A stretch of DNA of 64,000 bases from Anaeromonas frigoriresistens (lineage in GTDB: Bacteria; Bacillota; Clostridia; Tissierellales; SIT17), in NCBI RefSeq assembly GCF_016820655.1, contig NZ_WSFT01000053.1, forward strand, positions 485,253-549,252. The letters run 5' to 3'. Every line of letters begins with the position of its first letter. Position 1 is the first letter of the stretch. Shown here in pieces: positions 35,066 to 44,052 of this stretch. A program made the translations under genes and the position numbers. The notes below the pieces were generated by a model. The model did no database searches and was not told where the DNA came from. It saw only the letters and a list, made by a program, of their open reading frames with translations.

Positions 35066-35931
35066 TGGCTACAGATATTAAACTATTTAATTCAAATGAT
35101 GAGAATGCATGGTGCCCTGGTTGTGGTAACTTCGGTATACTAAATTCTTTAAAAAAAGCTTTTTCAGAGTTAGATCTGCTTCCTCACCAAATCCTAATAT
35201 CTTCAGGTATTGGTCAAGCAGCAAAAACTCCTCATTATATAAATGTGAATGGATTCAATGGACTTCACGGCAGATCTCTTCCCCCTGCTTTAGGAGCTAA
35301 GATTGCTAATAAAGATCTAAAAATATTAGTTACTTCTGGAGACGGTGATACCTATGGTGAAGGTGGAAATCATTTTATCCACAATATAAGAAGAAATTTA
35401 GATATTACTCATTTAGTACACGATAATCAAATCTATGGCTTAACTAAAGGACAGGGCTCTCCTACTACTGCCAAAGGTCAAGTTACCACAATGCAATTGG
35501 ATGGTGTTAGAGTCGATCCCTTTAATCCTTTAGCAACAGCTATTACAATGGGTGCTACCTTTGTAGCTAGAAGTTTTTCCGGAGATGTAAATCATTTAGC
35601 CCATTTAATCCAAGAAGGTATGAAGCATGAAGGTTATGCCCTTATCGATATACTTCAACCTTGTGTAACATTTAATAAAGTAAATACTTTTAAATGGTAT
35701 AAGGATAGAATCTATAAACTAGATGAAAACTATGACCCAACAAATAAAATGGAAGCATATAAAAAGGCAAATGAATGGGGTGACGAAGGAATACCTATTG
35801 GTATCCTTTATAGAAATGAAGATGCGACTTCCTTTGTTGACAGAATCCCTCATTTAAGAGACGGAAAACCTCTAGTTGATAGAGAATGGAAACCACTAGA
35901 TGCAAAGAAATTTATGGAAGATTTTAGATAG
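35065..35931 (+). CDS. korB: 2-oxoacid:ferredoxin oxidoreductase, beta subunit (copy 1)
   Basis: The 288-residue subunit holds thiamine diphosphate and one [4Fe-4S] cluster. WCPGCGNFGILNSL provides the first cysteines, SSGIGQAAKTPHYI the thiamine-binding turn, TSGDGDTYGEGGNHFIH the metal-diphosphate site, and LQPCVTFNK a further conserved Cys. Start ATG 35065 overlaps the alpha stop codon. A strong terminator follows, so this pair forms its own unit. Confidence 0.93.
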   Translation: MATDIKLFNSNDENAWCPGCGNFGILNSLKKAFSELDLLPHQILISSGIGQAAKTPHYINVNGFNGLHGRSLPPALGAKIANKDLKILVTSGDGDTYGEGGNHFIHNIRRNLDITHLVHDNQIYGLTKGQGSPTTAKGQVTTMQLDGVRVDPFNPLATAITMGATFVARSFSGDVNHLAHLIQEGMKHEGYALIDILQPCVTFNKVNTFKWYKDRIYKLDENYDPTNKMEAYKKANEWGDEGIPIGILYRNEDATSFVDRIPHLRDGKPLVDREWKPLDAKKFMEDFR

Positions 35932-35932
35932 T

Positions 35933-35963
35933 AAAAAAATGAGCCTAAAAGGCTCATTTTTTT
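35933..35963 (+). terminator. Terminator between the two oxidoreductase pairs
   Basis: Perfect 14-bp stem (35933-35946 with 35950-35963) with a 3-nt loop and a T-run. Confidence 0.85.
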
Positions 35964-36063
35964 AATTATATATTATATTCGAAAAATATTAGAAATATAT
36001 TAATTAATATATTAAAGATCTATGGGTATAAAAAAAATAGTATTTGATAAAAGGAGTGCTTAG

Positions 36064-37749
36064 ATGAATTATAATATATTAATAGGTGGTGCTGCTGGTC
36101 AAGGAGTAGCTACTACAGGTAAAATTTTAGAATCTATATTAAAGAGAAAAGGATATTTTGTATTTACTAATAAAGATTATATGTCCAGAGTTAGAGGTGG
36201 TCATAACTTTACACAAATTAGGTTTGGTAATGATGAACTTTATTCTCATAATTCTGATTTAGACATTATATTAGCTTTTAATAAAGAAACTATAATAAAC
36301 CATTCTTCTCGTTTAAAGGACAATGGTATAATAATATGTGATTATAATATTGATACGGATAATTATACAGTAAATAAACTACCACTCATTGAAACTGCTA
36401 AGGATGTAGGTAATGCAAAGGTTTTCACAAGTGTAGCTATAGGTGCTATATTGAAAGCTTTTGATATAGAGGTGAATAATACTACTAATCTGTTAAATAA
36501 GTTCTTCAAAGATGAAAATTTAATTAATTTGAATTATGCCGCTTTAGTTAGAGGCTATGATATGTTTAAAAATGTATTTACTGTCTCTGAACCAAAATTA
36601 ATAAATAAAGATACTATTTCCATAAATGGTAATCAAGCTATTGCTTTAGGCGCATTAGCTGGTGGAGTAACCTTTTATTCAGCATATCCTATGGCACCTT
36701 CCACTGGTATTATGAAATATCTATATAGTAAAAGTAATTCCATGAATATTTTAGTTGAACAAGCGGAGGATGAAATAGCTGCTATAAACATGGCTATAGG
36801 TGCATCTTATGCTGGAGCTAGGTCTATGACTGCATCTTCAGGAGGAGGTTTTTCTCTTATGGTTGAAGGCCTAGGATTAGCTGCAATAACTGAAACCCCT
36901 CTAGTAGTAGTCAATGTTCAACGACCTGGACCAGCTACAGGATTGCCTACCAGAACTGCTCAAGGTGATTTAGGTTTTGTTATAAATTCTTCACAAGATG
37001 ATTTGCCTTTAATGGTAATCTCTTTGAAAAATCATCAAGATGCATTTTATCAAACTATTAGAGCTTTGAATTTAGCTGATAAATATCAATTATTAGTTAT
37101 AATTTTAAGCGATCAATATTTAGCAGATTCAAGTAGTACTATAGAAAAGTTCAATTTTGATGATATAAAGATTGACAGAAATATAGCTAAAAAAAATAAT
37201 TGTAAATATTCTGATACATACAAGAGATATGAATATACAGATGATGGTATTTCTCCTAGATTAATTCCTGGTAATCACAATAATATAACAGTCCTTGCCG
37301 ATAGTCATGAGCATAATGAATATGGTAATATCGATGAATCTAAAAAAAATAGAATAAATATGATGGATAAAAGAATGAATAAAATAAAATTAGTAAAAAA
37401 AGATTTGATTGAACCTGAATATTACGGTATGAATAATCCTGAAACTCTTTTAGTTGCATGGGGTTCATCAGAAGGGTCAATAAAAGAGGCACTAGAACTA
37501 CTATCTAAAGAAAATGTATCAATAGGAGCATTAGTCTTTGGTGATATATGGCCTTTACCTATTAAAAAAATGATACAATACAGTAATATTGCAAAAACTA
37601 TTATAAGTGTAGAACATAATCACTCGAATCAATTAGCAAAGCTTATATCTCAGGAATTACAAATAAAATTTACTGATAACATTAATAAATACGATGGTCG
37701 TCAATTCTCTGGATATGAATTGTATAAGTCGATTAAGGAGGTATTATAA
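36064..37749 (+). CDS. 2-oxoacid:ferredoxin oxidoreductase, fused gamma-alpha subunit (copy 2)
   Basis: The 561-residue paralogue is built exactly like copy 1: ILIGGAAGQGVAT and DYMSRVRGGHNFTQIRF in the gamma part, then GNQAIALGALAGGVTFYSAYPMAPSTG and PGPATGLPTRTAQGDLGF. Substitutions near the substrate site are visible (MTPSTS versus MAPSTG, TGTSGGGF versus TASSGGGF), suggesting a different 2-oxoacid preference. Start ATG 36064 behind AAAGGAG. It shares its last base with the beta gene. Confidence 0.9.
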   Translation: MNYNILIGGAAGQGVATTGKILESILKRKGYFVFTNKDYMSRVRGGHNFTQIRFGNDELYSHNSDLDIILAFNKETIINHSSRLKDNGIIICDYNIDTDNYTVNKLPLIETAKDVGNAKVFTSVAIGAILKAFDIEVNNTTNLLNKFFKDENLINLNYAALVRGYDMFKNVFTVSEPKLINKDTISINGNQAIALGALAGGVTFYSAYPMAPSTGIMKYLYSKSNSMNILVEQAEDEIAAINMAIGASYAGARSMTASSGGGFSLMVEGLGLAAITETPLVVVNVQRPGPATGLPTRTAQGDLGFVINSSQDDLPLMVISLKNHQDAFYQTIRALNLADKYQLLVIILSDQYLADSSSTIEKFNFDDIKIDRNIAKKNNCKYSDTYKRYEYTDDGISPRLIPGNHNNITVLADSHEHNEYGNIDESKKNRINMMDKRMNKIKLVKKDLIEPEYYGMNNPETLLVAWGSSEGSIKEALELLSKENVSIGALVFGDIWPLPIKKMIQYSNIAKTIISVEHNHSNQLAKLISQELQIKFTDNINKYDGRQFSGYELYKSIKEVL

Positions 37750-38606
37750 TGAATTATAATAAAGAATTTGATAACAATACAGAGATATCATGGTGTCCAG
37801 GGTGTGGTAACTTTGGTATATTAAATGCACTTAAAATATCCTTTACTGAACTTGATTTATCTCCCAAAGATATATTAGTAGTTTCTGGAATAGGTCAGGC
37901 AGCTAAAACACCACATTTTATAAATGTTAATGGATTCAATGGTTTACATGGTAGAGGACTACCCTCTGCCTTAGGTGCCAAGTCAGTTAATAAAAGTTTA
38001 AAAGTTATAGTTACTTCAGGAGATGGAGATTCTTATGGAGAAGGAGGTAATCATTTAATACATAACATTAGAAGAAATATTGATATAACCCACCTAGTTC
38101 ATAATAATCAGATATATGGTTTAACAAAAGGTCAGGGCTCCCCCACTACTGCTATGGGTCAATCTACAACATTACAAAGTGATGGTATGAAAGTAGATCC
38201 TATAAATCCTATTTCTACAGCTATAGCCTTGGGATGTTCTTTTGTTGCTAGAAGTTTCTCAGGAGATATAAATCATCTTAAAGAAATGATAAAAGCAGGT
38301 ATTAATCACAAAGGATATGCTCTAATAGATATATTACAGCCCTGCGTAACATTTAATAGGATAAATACTTTCAAATGGTATAAAGATAGAATCTACTATT
38401 TAGACAGTGAATATGATCCTTTTAATAAATTGAAAGCATTTGAAAAATCATTAGAATGGGATGATAATATTCCTTTAGGCATTATATATAAAGAGGAAAA
38501 AATAGAATTTCTTGATAGGTTTCCCCACCTAAAAGGTAAAAAATCATTAGTAGATAAGAGTTTAGATCCTAAGGAAGCAGAACAATTTATAGAAGAATTT
38601 ATATAG
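37749..38606 (+). CDS. 2-oxoacid:ferredoxin oxidoreductase, beta subunit (copy 2)
   Basis: The 285-residue subunit mirrors copy 1: WCPGCGNFGILNAL, SGIGQAAKTPHFINVNGFN, SGDGDSYGEGGNHLIH and LQPCVTFNR. It keeps all cofactor residues. Start ATG 37749 overlaps the preceding stop codon, as in the first pair, which supports a tandem duplication of the whole two-gene unit. Ends at a palindromic convergent terminator. Confidence 0.92.
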   Translation: MNYNKEFDNNTEISWCPGCGNFGILNALKISFTELDLSPKDILVVSGIGQAAKTPHFINVNGFNGLHGRGLPSALGAKSVNKSLKVIVTSGDGDSYGEGGNHLIHNIRRNIDITHLVHNNQIYGLTKGQGSPTTAMGQSTTLQSDGMKVDPINPISTAIALGCSFVARSFSGDINHLKEMIKAGINHKGYALIDILQPCVTFNRINTFKWYKDRIYYLDSEYDPFNKLKAFEKSLEWDDNIPLGIIYKEEKIEFLDRFPHLKGKKSLVDKSLDPKEAEQFIEEFI

Positions 38607-38612
38607 ATATAA

Positions 38613-38642
38613 AATAAAAGTGAGGTATACCTCACTTTTATT
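38613..38642. terminator. 30-bp perfect palindrome between korB copy 2 and potD
   Basis: Self-complementary from 38613 to 38642 around GTATAC; it includes the potD stop codon and has A- and T-rich flanks. Confidence 0.8.
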
Positions 38643-39675
38643 GATGTGCCTTAACTTCTGTCCATAATTTATCGTATACTTTTAAGAAATCTCCTGGATC
38701 TAAAAATACTTCACTATTTTTTACATCATCCTCAGAAGGATAAGCTACAGGATTATTTTGTAATTCTTCATCTAATTGTTCTTTAGCCTCTTCATTAGGG
38801 GTTGAGTAACCAATATATTCAGTATTTTTTAAAGCGATCTCAGGTCTTGTCATAAAATCAATAAATTTCTCAGCTAACTCTTTATTATCAGATGTGTTTG
38901 GAATAACCATATTGTCATACCATAGATTAGAACCTTCTTTTGGTACAAAATAGTTTAAATTTTCATTCTCTTCCATTAAATATATTGCATCTCCAGACCA
39001 AGCAACAGATAATGCTGCTTCTTCTCTAACCATCATATCTTTACCTTCATCTCCAACATATGCTAATACTAGATCCTTTTGTCTTATTAATTCTTGCTTT
39101 GCTTTTTCTAATTCTTCTTCGTCTTTGGTATTTATTGAGTAACCAAGTTTCTTTAGAGCTACAGCAAAAGAATCCCTTTGACTATCTAGCATTAAAATTT
39201 CATCATCATATTTTTCGTCCCAAAGAATGTTCCAACTATCAACTTCTTCATCTACCATTGTTTCATTATATAAAATTCCTACAGTACCCCACATATATGG
39301 TACTGAATATTCATTATTAGGGTCAAAATCTAAATTTTTAAACCTTTCAGATATATACTTATAGTTTTCAATATTATTCATATCAATCTTATGTAGTAAA
39401 TCTTCTTTTATCATTTTTTCAATCATATAATCAGAAGGTATAGCTACATCATAGCCCGTTCCCCCCTGCTTGATTTTTACATACATATCTTCATTAGTTG
39501 GATATGTTTCATAAACAACATCTACATCATATTCTTCTTCAAACTGGTCTAATACTGTCTCATCTATATAGTCACCCCAGTTATAAACGTGTAATTGAGC
39601 TTTATCTTCACCACATGCAGATATCATAGTTACAGATAAAACTATTAATATTAATAGTAAAAAATTCTTCTTCAA
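38638..39675 (-). CDS. potD: Spermidine/putrescine ABC transporter substrate-binding lipoprotein
   Basis: The 345-residue protein has a lipoprotein signal with Cys21 (SVTMISAC). The PotD pattern follows: LHVYNWGDYIDETVLDQFEEE, then YDVAIPSDYMIEKMI, SVPYMWGTVGILYN and LSVAWSGDAIYLM. The acidic and aromatic pocket residues that hold polyamines are in place. It is the last gene of the potABCD operon and starts directly after potC. Confidence 0.94.
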   Translation of the reverse strand: MKKNFLLLILIVLSVTMISACGEDKAQLHVYNWGDYIDETVLDQFEEEYDVDVVYETYPTNEDMYVKIKQGGTGYDVAIPSDYMIEKMIKEDLLHKIDMNNIENYKYISERFKNLDFDPNNEYSVPYMWGTVGILYNETMVDEEVDSWNILWDEKYDDEILMLDSQRDSFAVALKKLGYSINTKDEEELEKAKQELIRQKDLVLAYVGDEGKDMMVREEAALSVAWSGDAIYLMEENENLNYFVPKEGSNLWYDNMVIPNTSDNKELAEKFIDFMTRPEIALKNTEYIGYSTPNEEAKEQLDEELQNNPVAYPSEDDVKNSEVFLDPGDFLKVYDKLWTEVKAHQ

Positions 39676-40464
39676 CTAATACACATCCTTTCTTTTGAAA
39701 TCTTTATTTGTTCTTTTATTTATAATGATCATCAAAATCAATACACTTAAAAACATAAGTGTAGATAAAGCATTAATTTTTGGATCTATTCCTCTCCTTG
39801 CCATTGAATAAATAGTTATTGACAGATTACTTATACCAGAACCAGTAGTAAAGAAACTTATTACAAAATCATCAATAGATAATGTAAATGCTATCAATGC
39901 ACCAGTAATAATACCCGGAGAAATCTCTGGTAACATTACCTTTCTAAAAGCATAAAAAGGTGTAGCACCCAAATCTAATGCCGCTTCTGTCATATCCTTT
40001 GGTAATTGTTTTAATTTCGGTAAAACAGCTAATATTACATAAGGAATATTAAAAGTTATATGAGCTAATAACAATGTCACATAACCCAGTCTTACTTTAA
40101 CAAATACGAAAAGTGTCATAAGGGCGATACCTGTTACTATATCAGGATTCAACACTGGTAGATAATTAACATTAAGTAAAATTTTCTTTTTATAAGATTT
40201 CATATTATAAATCCCTATAGCTGATAATGTTCCAATTATTGTAGCTATAACTGAAGATAATAATGCTATACTGATTGTATAATATAATGATTTCATTATC
40301 TCTCTGCTTTTAAATAATTCCCTATACCAATTAAGAGTAAATCCATCCCAAGATCCTTGTAACCTGGAATCATTAAATGAAAATACTATTAAAACTATTA
40401 TAGGCGCATACAAAAATAAGAAAATAAGAAACATATAAAATCTCTTAATACTCTTTTCTACCAT
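39676..40464 (-). CDS. potC: Spermidine/putrescine ABC transporter permease PotC
   Basis: The 262-residue permease has six helices and the coupling loop LPKDMTEAALDLGATPFYAF. The N-terminal part (YAPIIVLIVFSFNDSR) and the stretch FTLSIDDFVISFFTTG are typical of PotC. It overlaps potB by 7 nt and abuts potD. Confidence 0.94.
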   Translation of the reverse strand: MVEKSIKRFYMFLIFLFLYAPIIVLIVFSFNDSRLQGSWDGFTLNWYRELFKSREIMKSLYYTISIALLSSVIATIIGTLSAIGIYNMKSYKKKILLNVNYLPVLNPDIVTGIALMTLFVFVKVRLGYVTLLLAHITFNIPYVILAVLPKLKQLPKDMTEAALDLGATPFYAFRKVMLPEISPGIITGALIAFTLSIDDFVISFFTTGSGISNLSITIYSMARRGIDPKINALSTLMFLSVLILMIIINKRTNKDFKRKDVY

Positions 40465-41291
40465 AATCCTGCACCTCCATCCTCTTTATTATCATATTTG
40501 CTCATAACTCCCATAGCCAATAATATAATAACCATAAGGATTAATGCTATTGTAGATCCAAAATGCCAATCGTTTATTCTTAAAAATTGCTCTTCAACTA
40601 AATTACCTATTAACCAAAATTGTCCCCCTCCTAATAATTTTGATATAACAAAAGTACTAACAGCAGGCATAAAAACCATAGTTATACCAGATATAACTCC
40701 TGGTAAACTCAATGGGAAGACAATTTTTAAAAAAACTACAAATCTATTAGCCCCTAGATCTTCGGCTGCTTCTAATACACTTTTATCCATTTTAGTGAGA
40801 ACTGTATAAATTGGTAATATCATAAATGGTAAAAAGTTATACACCATACCTAGTATAACCGCTCCATCATTATATAATAAATTTAAGGCTGGTAACCCTA
40901 TATCCCTTAATAAGTTATTTATCAGACCTTTTTTTCCTAGTATAGTCATCCATGCATAAGTTCTAAGCAAAAAATTCATCCACATAGGTATAATTACTAA
41001 TAAAAGAAGCATGTTCCTCTTTTTTACATTAGTCTTAGCTAATAGCATAGAAAAAGGATATCCTATGATTACACAAATTAATGTAGATACTATGGCTAAC
41101 CAAATAGATCTCCATAACACCTTTATATAAATAGGTTCTAAAAACCTCTGAAAATTATCCAAAGATAATTTAAGTCCAAAAATTGAAGTTTCTGATGGTA
41201 TGGTTATTCCATATAAAAAGACAAGTATTAAAGGTATTACAATAAAAATAGCACTCCAAATAATATAAGGATAGGAAGCGAGTTTTTTCAT
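40458..41291 (-). CDS. potB: Spermidine/putrescine ABC transporter permease PotB
   Basis: The 277-residue permease has six helices and a coupling loop MDKSVLEAAEDLGANRFVVF. The segment IPMWMNFLLRTYAWMTIL is a PotB hallmark. It begins one base after potA ends and overlaps potC by 7 nt. Confidence 0.94.
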   Translation of the reverse strand: MKKLASYPYIIWSAIFIVIPLILVFLYGITIPSETSIFGLKLSLDNFQRFLEPIYIKVLWRSIWLAIVSTLICVIIGYPFSMLLAKTNVKKRNMLLLLVIIPMWMNFLLRTYAWMTILGKKGLINNLLRDIGLPALNLLYNDGAVILGMVYNFLPFMILPIYTVLTKMDKSVLEAAEDLGANRFVVFLKIVFPLSLPGVISGITMVFMPAVSTFVISKLLGGGQFWLIGNLVEEQFLRINDWHFGSTIALILMVIILLAMGVMSKYDNKEDGGAGLW

Positions 41292-42335
41292 TTAATTTCT
41301 CTCCTTATTCATTACATGTATATCTTCTGGATTAAACAATATACCAAGCTTTGAACCTACATCTTTTTTTAATGTATTGTGAACCAACCATTCCCTTTCG
41401 CCCTCTTTTATTATCATTTCATAATGAACACCTTTGAATATTACAGAAGTAACAATACCTTTTAACATACCTTCACTTACAGATACTAGTTTTATATCCT
41501 CTGGTCTTATAACCACATCTACTTCTTGATTATTTAAAAAACCTTTATCGACACATTTAAACTTCTTACCGCAAAATTCTACTAAATAATCTTCTATCAT
41601 TACTCCTTCAATAATATTACTTTCTCCAATAAATTTAGCTACAAATCTATTTTCGGGTTCATTATAAATATCTACAGGTGTTCCCTTTTGTTGTATTTTT
41701 CCTTTATCCATAACTACGATTGTATCTGACATAGTAAGAGCTTCTTCTTGATCGTGAGTTACATATATAAATGTTATTCCTACTTCTCTTTGCATACTTT
41801 TAAGCTCTATCTGCATCTCTTTTCTAAGTTTAAGGTCTAGAGCTCCTAATGGTTCATCAAGTAATAAGACTTGAGGTTCATTTACTAAAGCTCTTGCTAT
41901 AGCAATTCTCTGTTGTTGTCCACCACTCAAAGAATTAATTTCTCTATTTTCGTATCCTTCTAATCCTACTAATCTAAGCATTCTACTTACTTTTTGCTTA
42001 ATTTCCTTTTGAGATATTTTTTTTATCTTTAATCCAAAAGCTATATTTTCAAAAATATTCATGTGTGGAAACAAAGCATATTTCTGAAACACTGTATTTA
42101 TCTGCCTTTTATAAGGTGGAACATCATTAATCTTGTCACCATCAAAATATACATTTCCTTTTGTGGGGAGTTCAAATCCTCCAATTATCCTTAATGTAGT
42201 CGTTTTACCACATCCACTAGGACCTAGTAAAGTTAAAAATTCATTTTTCTTTACTTTTAAATCAATATTTTTTAGTACTTTAGTACCACTATATTCTTTT
42301 TGTAACTCTTCTAATTTGATTATATGATTCTCCAT
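41292..42335 (-). CDS. potA: Spermidine/putrescine ABC transporter ATPase PotA
   Basis: The 347-residue protein has Walker [10 protein letters not shown] near 36-44, [15 protein letters not shown], Walker [13 protein letters not shown] and a C-terminal TOBE-like regulatory domain (about 240-347) with [11 protein letters not shown]. It energises polyamine import with PotB/PotC. It follows the cupin/XRE regulator by 12 nt, so the regulator and transporter are co-transcribed. Confidence 0.95.
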   Translation of the reverse strand: MENHIIKLEELQKEYSGTKVLKNIDLKVKKNEFLTLLGPSGCGKTTTLRIIGGFELPTKGNVYFDGDKINDVPPYKRQINTVFQKYALFPHMNIFENIAFGLKIKKISQKEIKQKVSRMLRLVGLEGYENREINSLSGGQQQRIAIARALVNEPQVLLLDEPLGALDLKLRKEMQIELKSMQREVGITFIYVTHDQEEALTMSDTIVVMDKGKIQQKGTPVDIYNEPENRFVAKFIGESNIIEGVMIEDYLVEFCGKKFKCVDKGFLNNQEVDVVIRPEDIKLVSVSEGMLKGIVTSVIFKGVHYEMIIKEGEREWLVHNTLKKDVGSKLGILFNPEDIHVMNKERN

Positions 42336-42347
42336 ATAAAAACCTCC

Positions 42348-42887
42348 TTAAAAATTAGGTGGAGTTGAAACCCATAGTATCTTAGCTTTGTTTTTTCCAG
42401 CATTACTTATATAATGATTTACATTTGCCTTATAGTAAAAGCTATCCCCTTTTTTAGCTTTATATCGTTTCTTACCTAAATATATATAAACAGTACCACT
42501 TAAAACATATCCAAATTCTTCTCCTTCGTGAGGATGATCCTCTTTATACATTCCATTGGGGTCTAAAGTCACTAGGATAGGTTCCATTTTATTTTTTTGA
42601 GCATTTGGTATTACCCATTTCAACTCATATTTATACTCATCATCTTCACTTATAAACATATCTTCATCAGTAAAAACAATTTTTTCATTTTCTATTTCAT
42701 CAAAAAAATCCTTTAAAGTTGTTCCTAGACTTTCCAAAATGTCAATAAAAGTAGCTATTGAAGGAGACGTTAAATCCCTTTCAACTTGAGATATGAAACC
42801 CTTTGAAAGCTCGCATCTATTAGCTAATTCTTCTTGAGTCAAAGAATTTTTTATTCTCAATTCTTTGATTTTTTTACCTATATCCAT
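42348..42887 (-). CDS. XRE-family regulator with C-terminal cupin domain
   Basis: ATG 42887 follows GAGGTG; a longer reading from 42911 lacks a site. The 179-residue protein has a helix-turn-helix at ~1-60 (LTQEELANRCELSKGFISQVERD) and a cupin at ~105-175 (HPHEGEEFGYVLSGTVYIYLGKK). Regulators of this build (PuuR type) control polyamine genes. Here it heads the potABCD operon. A 9-bp inverted repeat at 42924-42948 overlapping its promoter is the likely autoregulatory operator. Confidence 0.9.
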   Translation of the reverse strand: MDIGKKIKELRIKNSLTQEELANRCELSKGFISQVERDLTSPSIATFIDILESLGTTLKDFFDEIENEKIVFTDEDMFISEDDEYKYELKWVIPNAQKNKMEPILVTLDPNGMYKEDHPHEGEEFGYVLSGTVYIYLGKKRYKAKKGDSFYYKANVNHYISNAGKNKAKILWVSTPPNF

Positions 42888-42910
42888 CTTATACACCTCA
42901 TAGTTTATCA

Positions 42911-42948
42911 ATTATACTAAACTCATTGTTTATAACTACTAAACAATG
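42911..42948 (-). promoter_or_regulatory. Promoter and inverted-repeat operator of the pot operon
   Basis: CATTGTTTA (42924-42932) and TAAACAATG (42940-42948) are perfect 9-bp arms with a 7-bp spacer. A TATAAT on the minus strand lies at 42916-42911, so the repeat covers the -35 region. Confidence 0.55.
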
Positions 42949-43185
42949 GCAGTACATATTATAATGTTTAATCTTGTATAAGTCAATGGTATTTTATATT
43001 TTCCTACTATATCGTAACTAATTATCTTAGTTTTCATATATATATAATACCTTAAACCTACTTATTTAAATGATTATTTATAAATTAAAAGTCCATTTTT
43101 CAGAATGTTAAGTCATTAGTTTAGATGTTTACTTATTATTTATTTAGTGTAAAATAAATATAGTGTTAATTTAAGGAGGTCTATA

Positions 43186-44034
43186 ATGGATAATAGAAAA
43201 AAAGGAATTATTCTAATACTGTTATCTGCTTTATTTTTTGCATCCATGGCAGCTACTGTGAAATTTCTCGACAGAATCCCAGTTGTAGAGAAAATATTTT
43301 TCAGAAATTTATTAGGTCTATTTGTCGCTAGTTACCTAGTTATTAAAAATAAAAAGCCAATCTTAGGTAATAATAAGAAATTTTTAATTCTTAGAAGTAT
43401 CTTTGGACTTTTAGGTGTTGCTGCTTATTTTTATGCTTTATCAAATTTACCTTTAGCAGATACTGTTATACTTAATAAAATGTCACCATTTTTTGTGTTA
43501 GTACTTTCAGCATTCTTTCTAGGGGAGAAAATTAAACCCTTTCAAATATTATCATTAATTTTTGCACTAATAGGAGCTAGCTTGGTTGTAAAACCTGAAT
43601 TCGATATATCAGTTATTCCATATATCATAGCTTTATTATCTGCTTTCTTTGCTGGCAGTGCATATACAATCATAAGACATTTAAGACATACTGATTCATC
43701 TGAAACAATTATATTTTATTTTACTTTTATTTCAACTATAACTATGATACCTTTTATGCTTTCTGGTCAATTTGTCATTCCTAATTCTATAGAAATAATA
43801 GGTTTATTAGGATTAGGGGTTTTTGCAACGACTGCTCAGTTTTTGATGACAAATGCATATAGGTTTGCTCCTGCAGGAGAGTTAGCTATATATACTTATA
43901 CTAATATTGTCTTCTCAACTATAATAGGAATTATTATTTGGTCTGAATTTCCCGGTATTTTAAGTATACTAGGCGGATTGCTTATTATTATTGCAGGCTT
44001 TATAAACTATTATTCCAATAAGAAAAAGGCTTAA
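43186..44034 (+). CDS. EamA/RhaT-type DMT-superfamily transporter
   Basis: The 282-residue protein has ten helices in two EamA repeats: the first with ALFFASMAATVKFLDR and LPLADTVILNKMSPFFVLVLSAFFLGE, the second with ALLSAFFAGSAYTIIRHL and YTNIVFSTIIGIIIWSE. These proteins export or exchange metabolites such as amino acids. Substrate cannot be inferred. It is divergent from the pot operon across a 275-bp gap, but no shared operator was found. Start behind AGGAGGTC. Confidence 0.88.
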   Translation: MDNRKKGIILILLSALFFASMAATVKFLDRIPVVEKIFFRNLLGLFVASYLVIKNKKPILGNNKKFLILRSIFGLLGVAAYFYALSNLPLADTVILNKMSPFFVLVLSAFFLGEKIKPFQILSLIFALIGASLVVKPEFDISVIPYIIALLSAFFAGSAYTIIRHLRHTDSSETIIFYFTFISTITMIPFMLSGQFVIPNSIEIIGLLGLGVFATTAQFLMTNAYRFAPAGELAIYTYTNIVFSTIIGIIIWSEFPGILSILGGLLIIIAGFINYYSNKKKA

Positions 44035-44052
44035 GATATCTTAAGCCTTTTT
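44023..44052. terminator. 30-bp perfect palindromic terminator
   Basis: Positions 44023-44052 are self-complementary around GATATC with A5/T5 ends, between the EamA gene and thiI (convergent), and include both stop codons. Confidence 0.8.

Noticed and set aside
33380..38606. Assembly duplication artefact of the oxidoreductase pair
   Set aside because: The copies differ throughout in both nucleotide and protein sequence and have different intergenic regions, so this is a true paralogous duplication.
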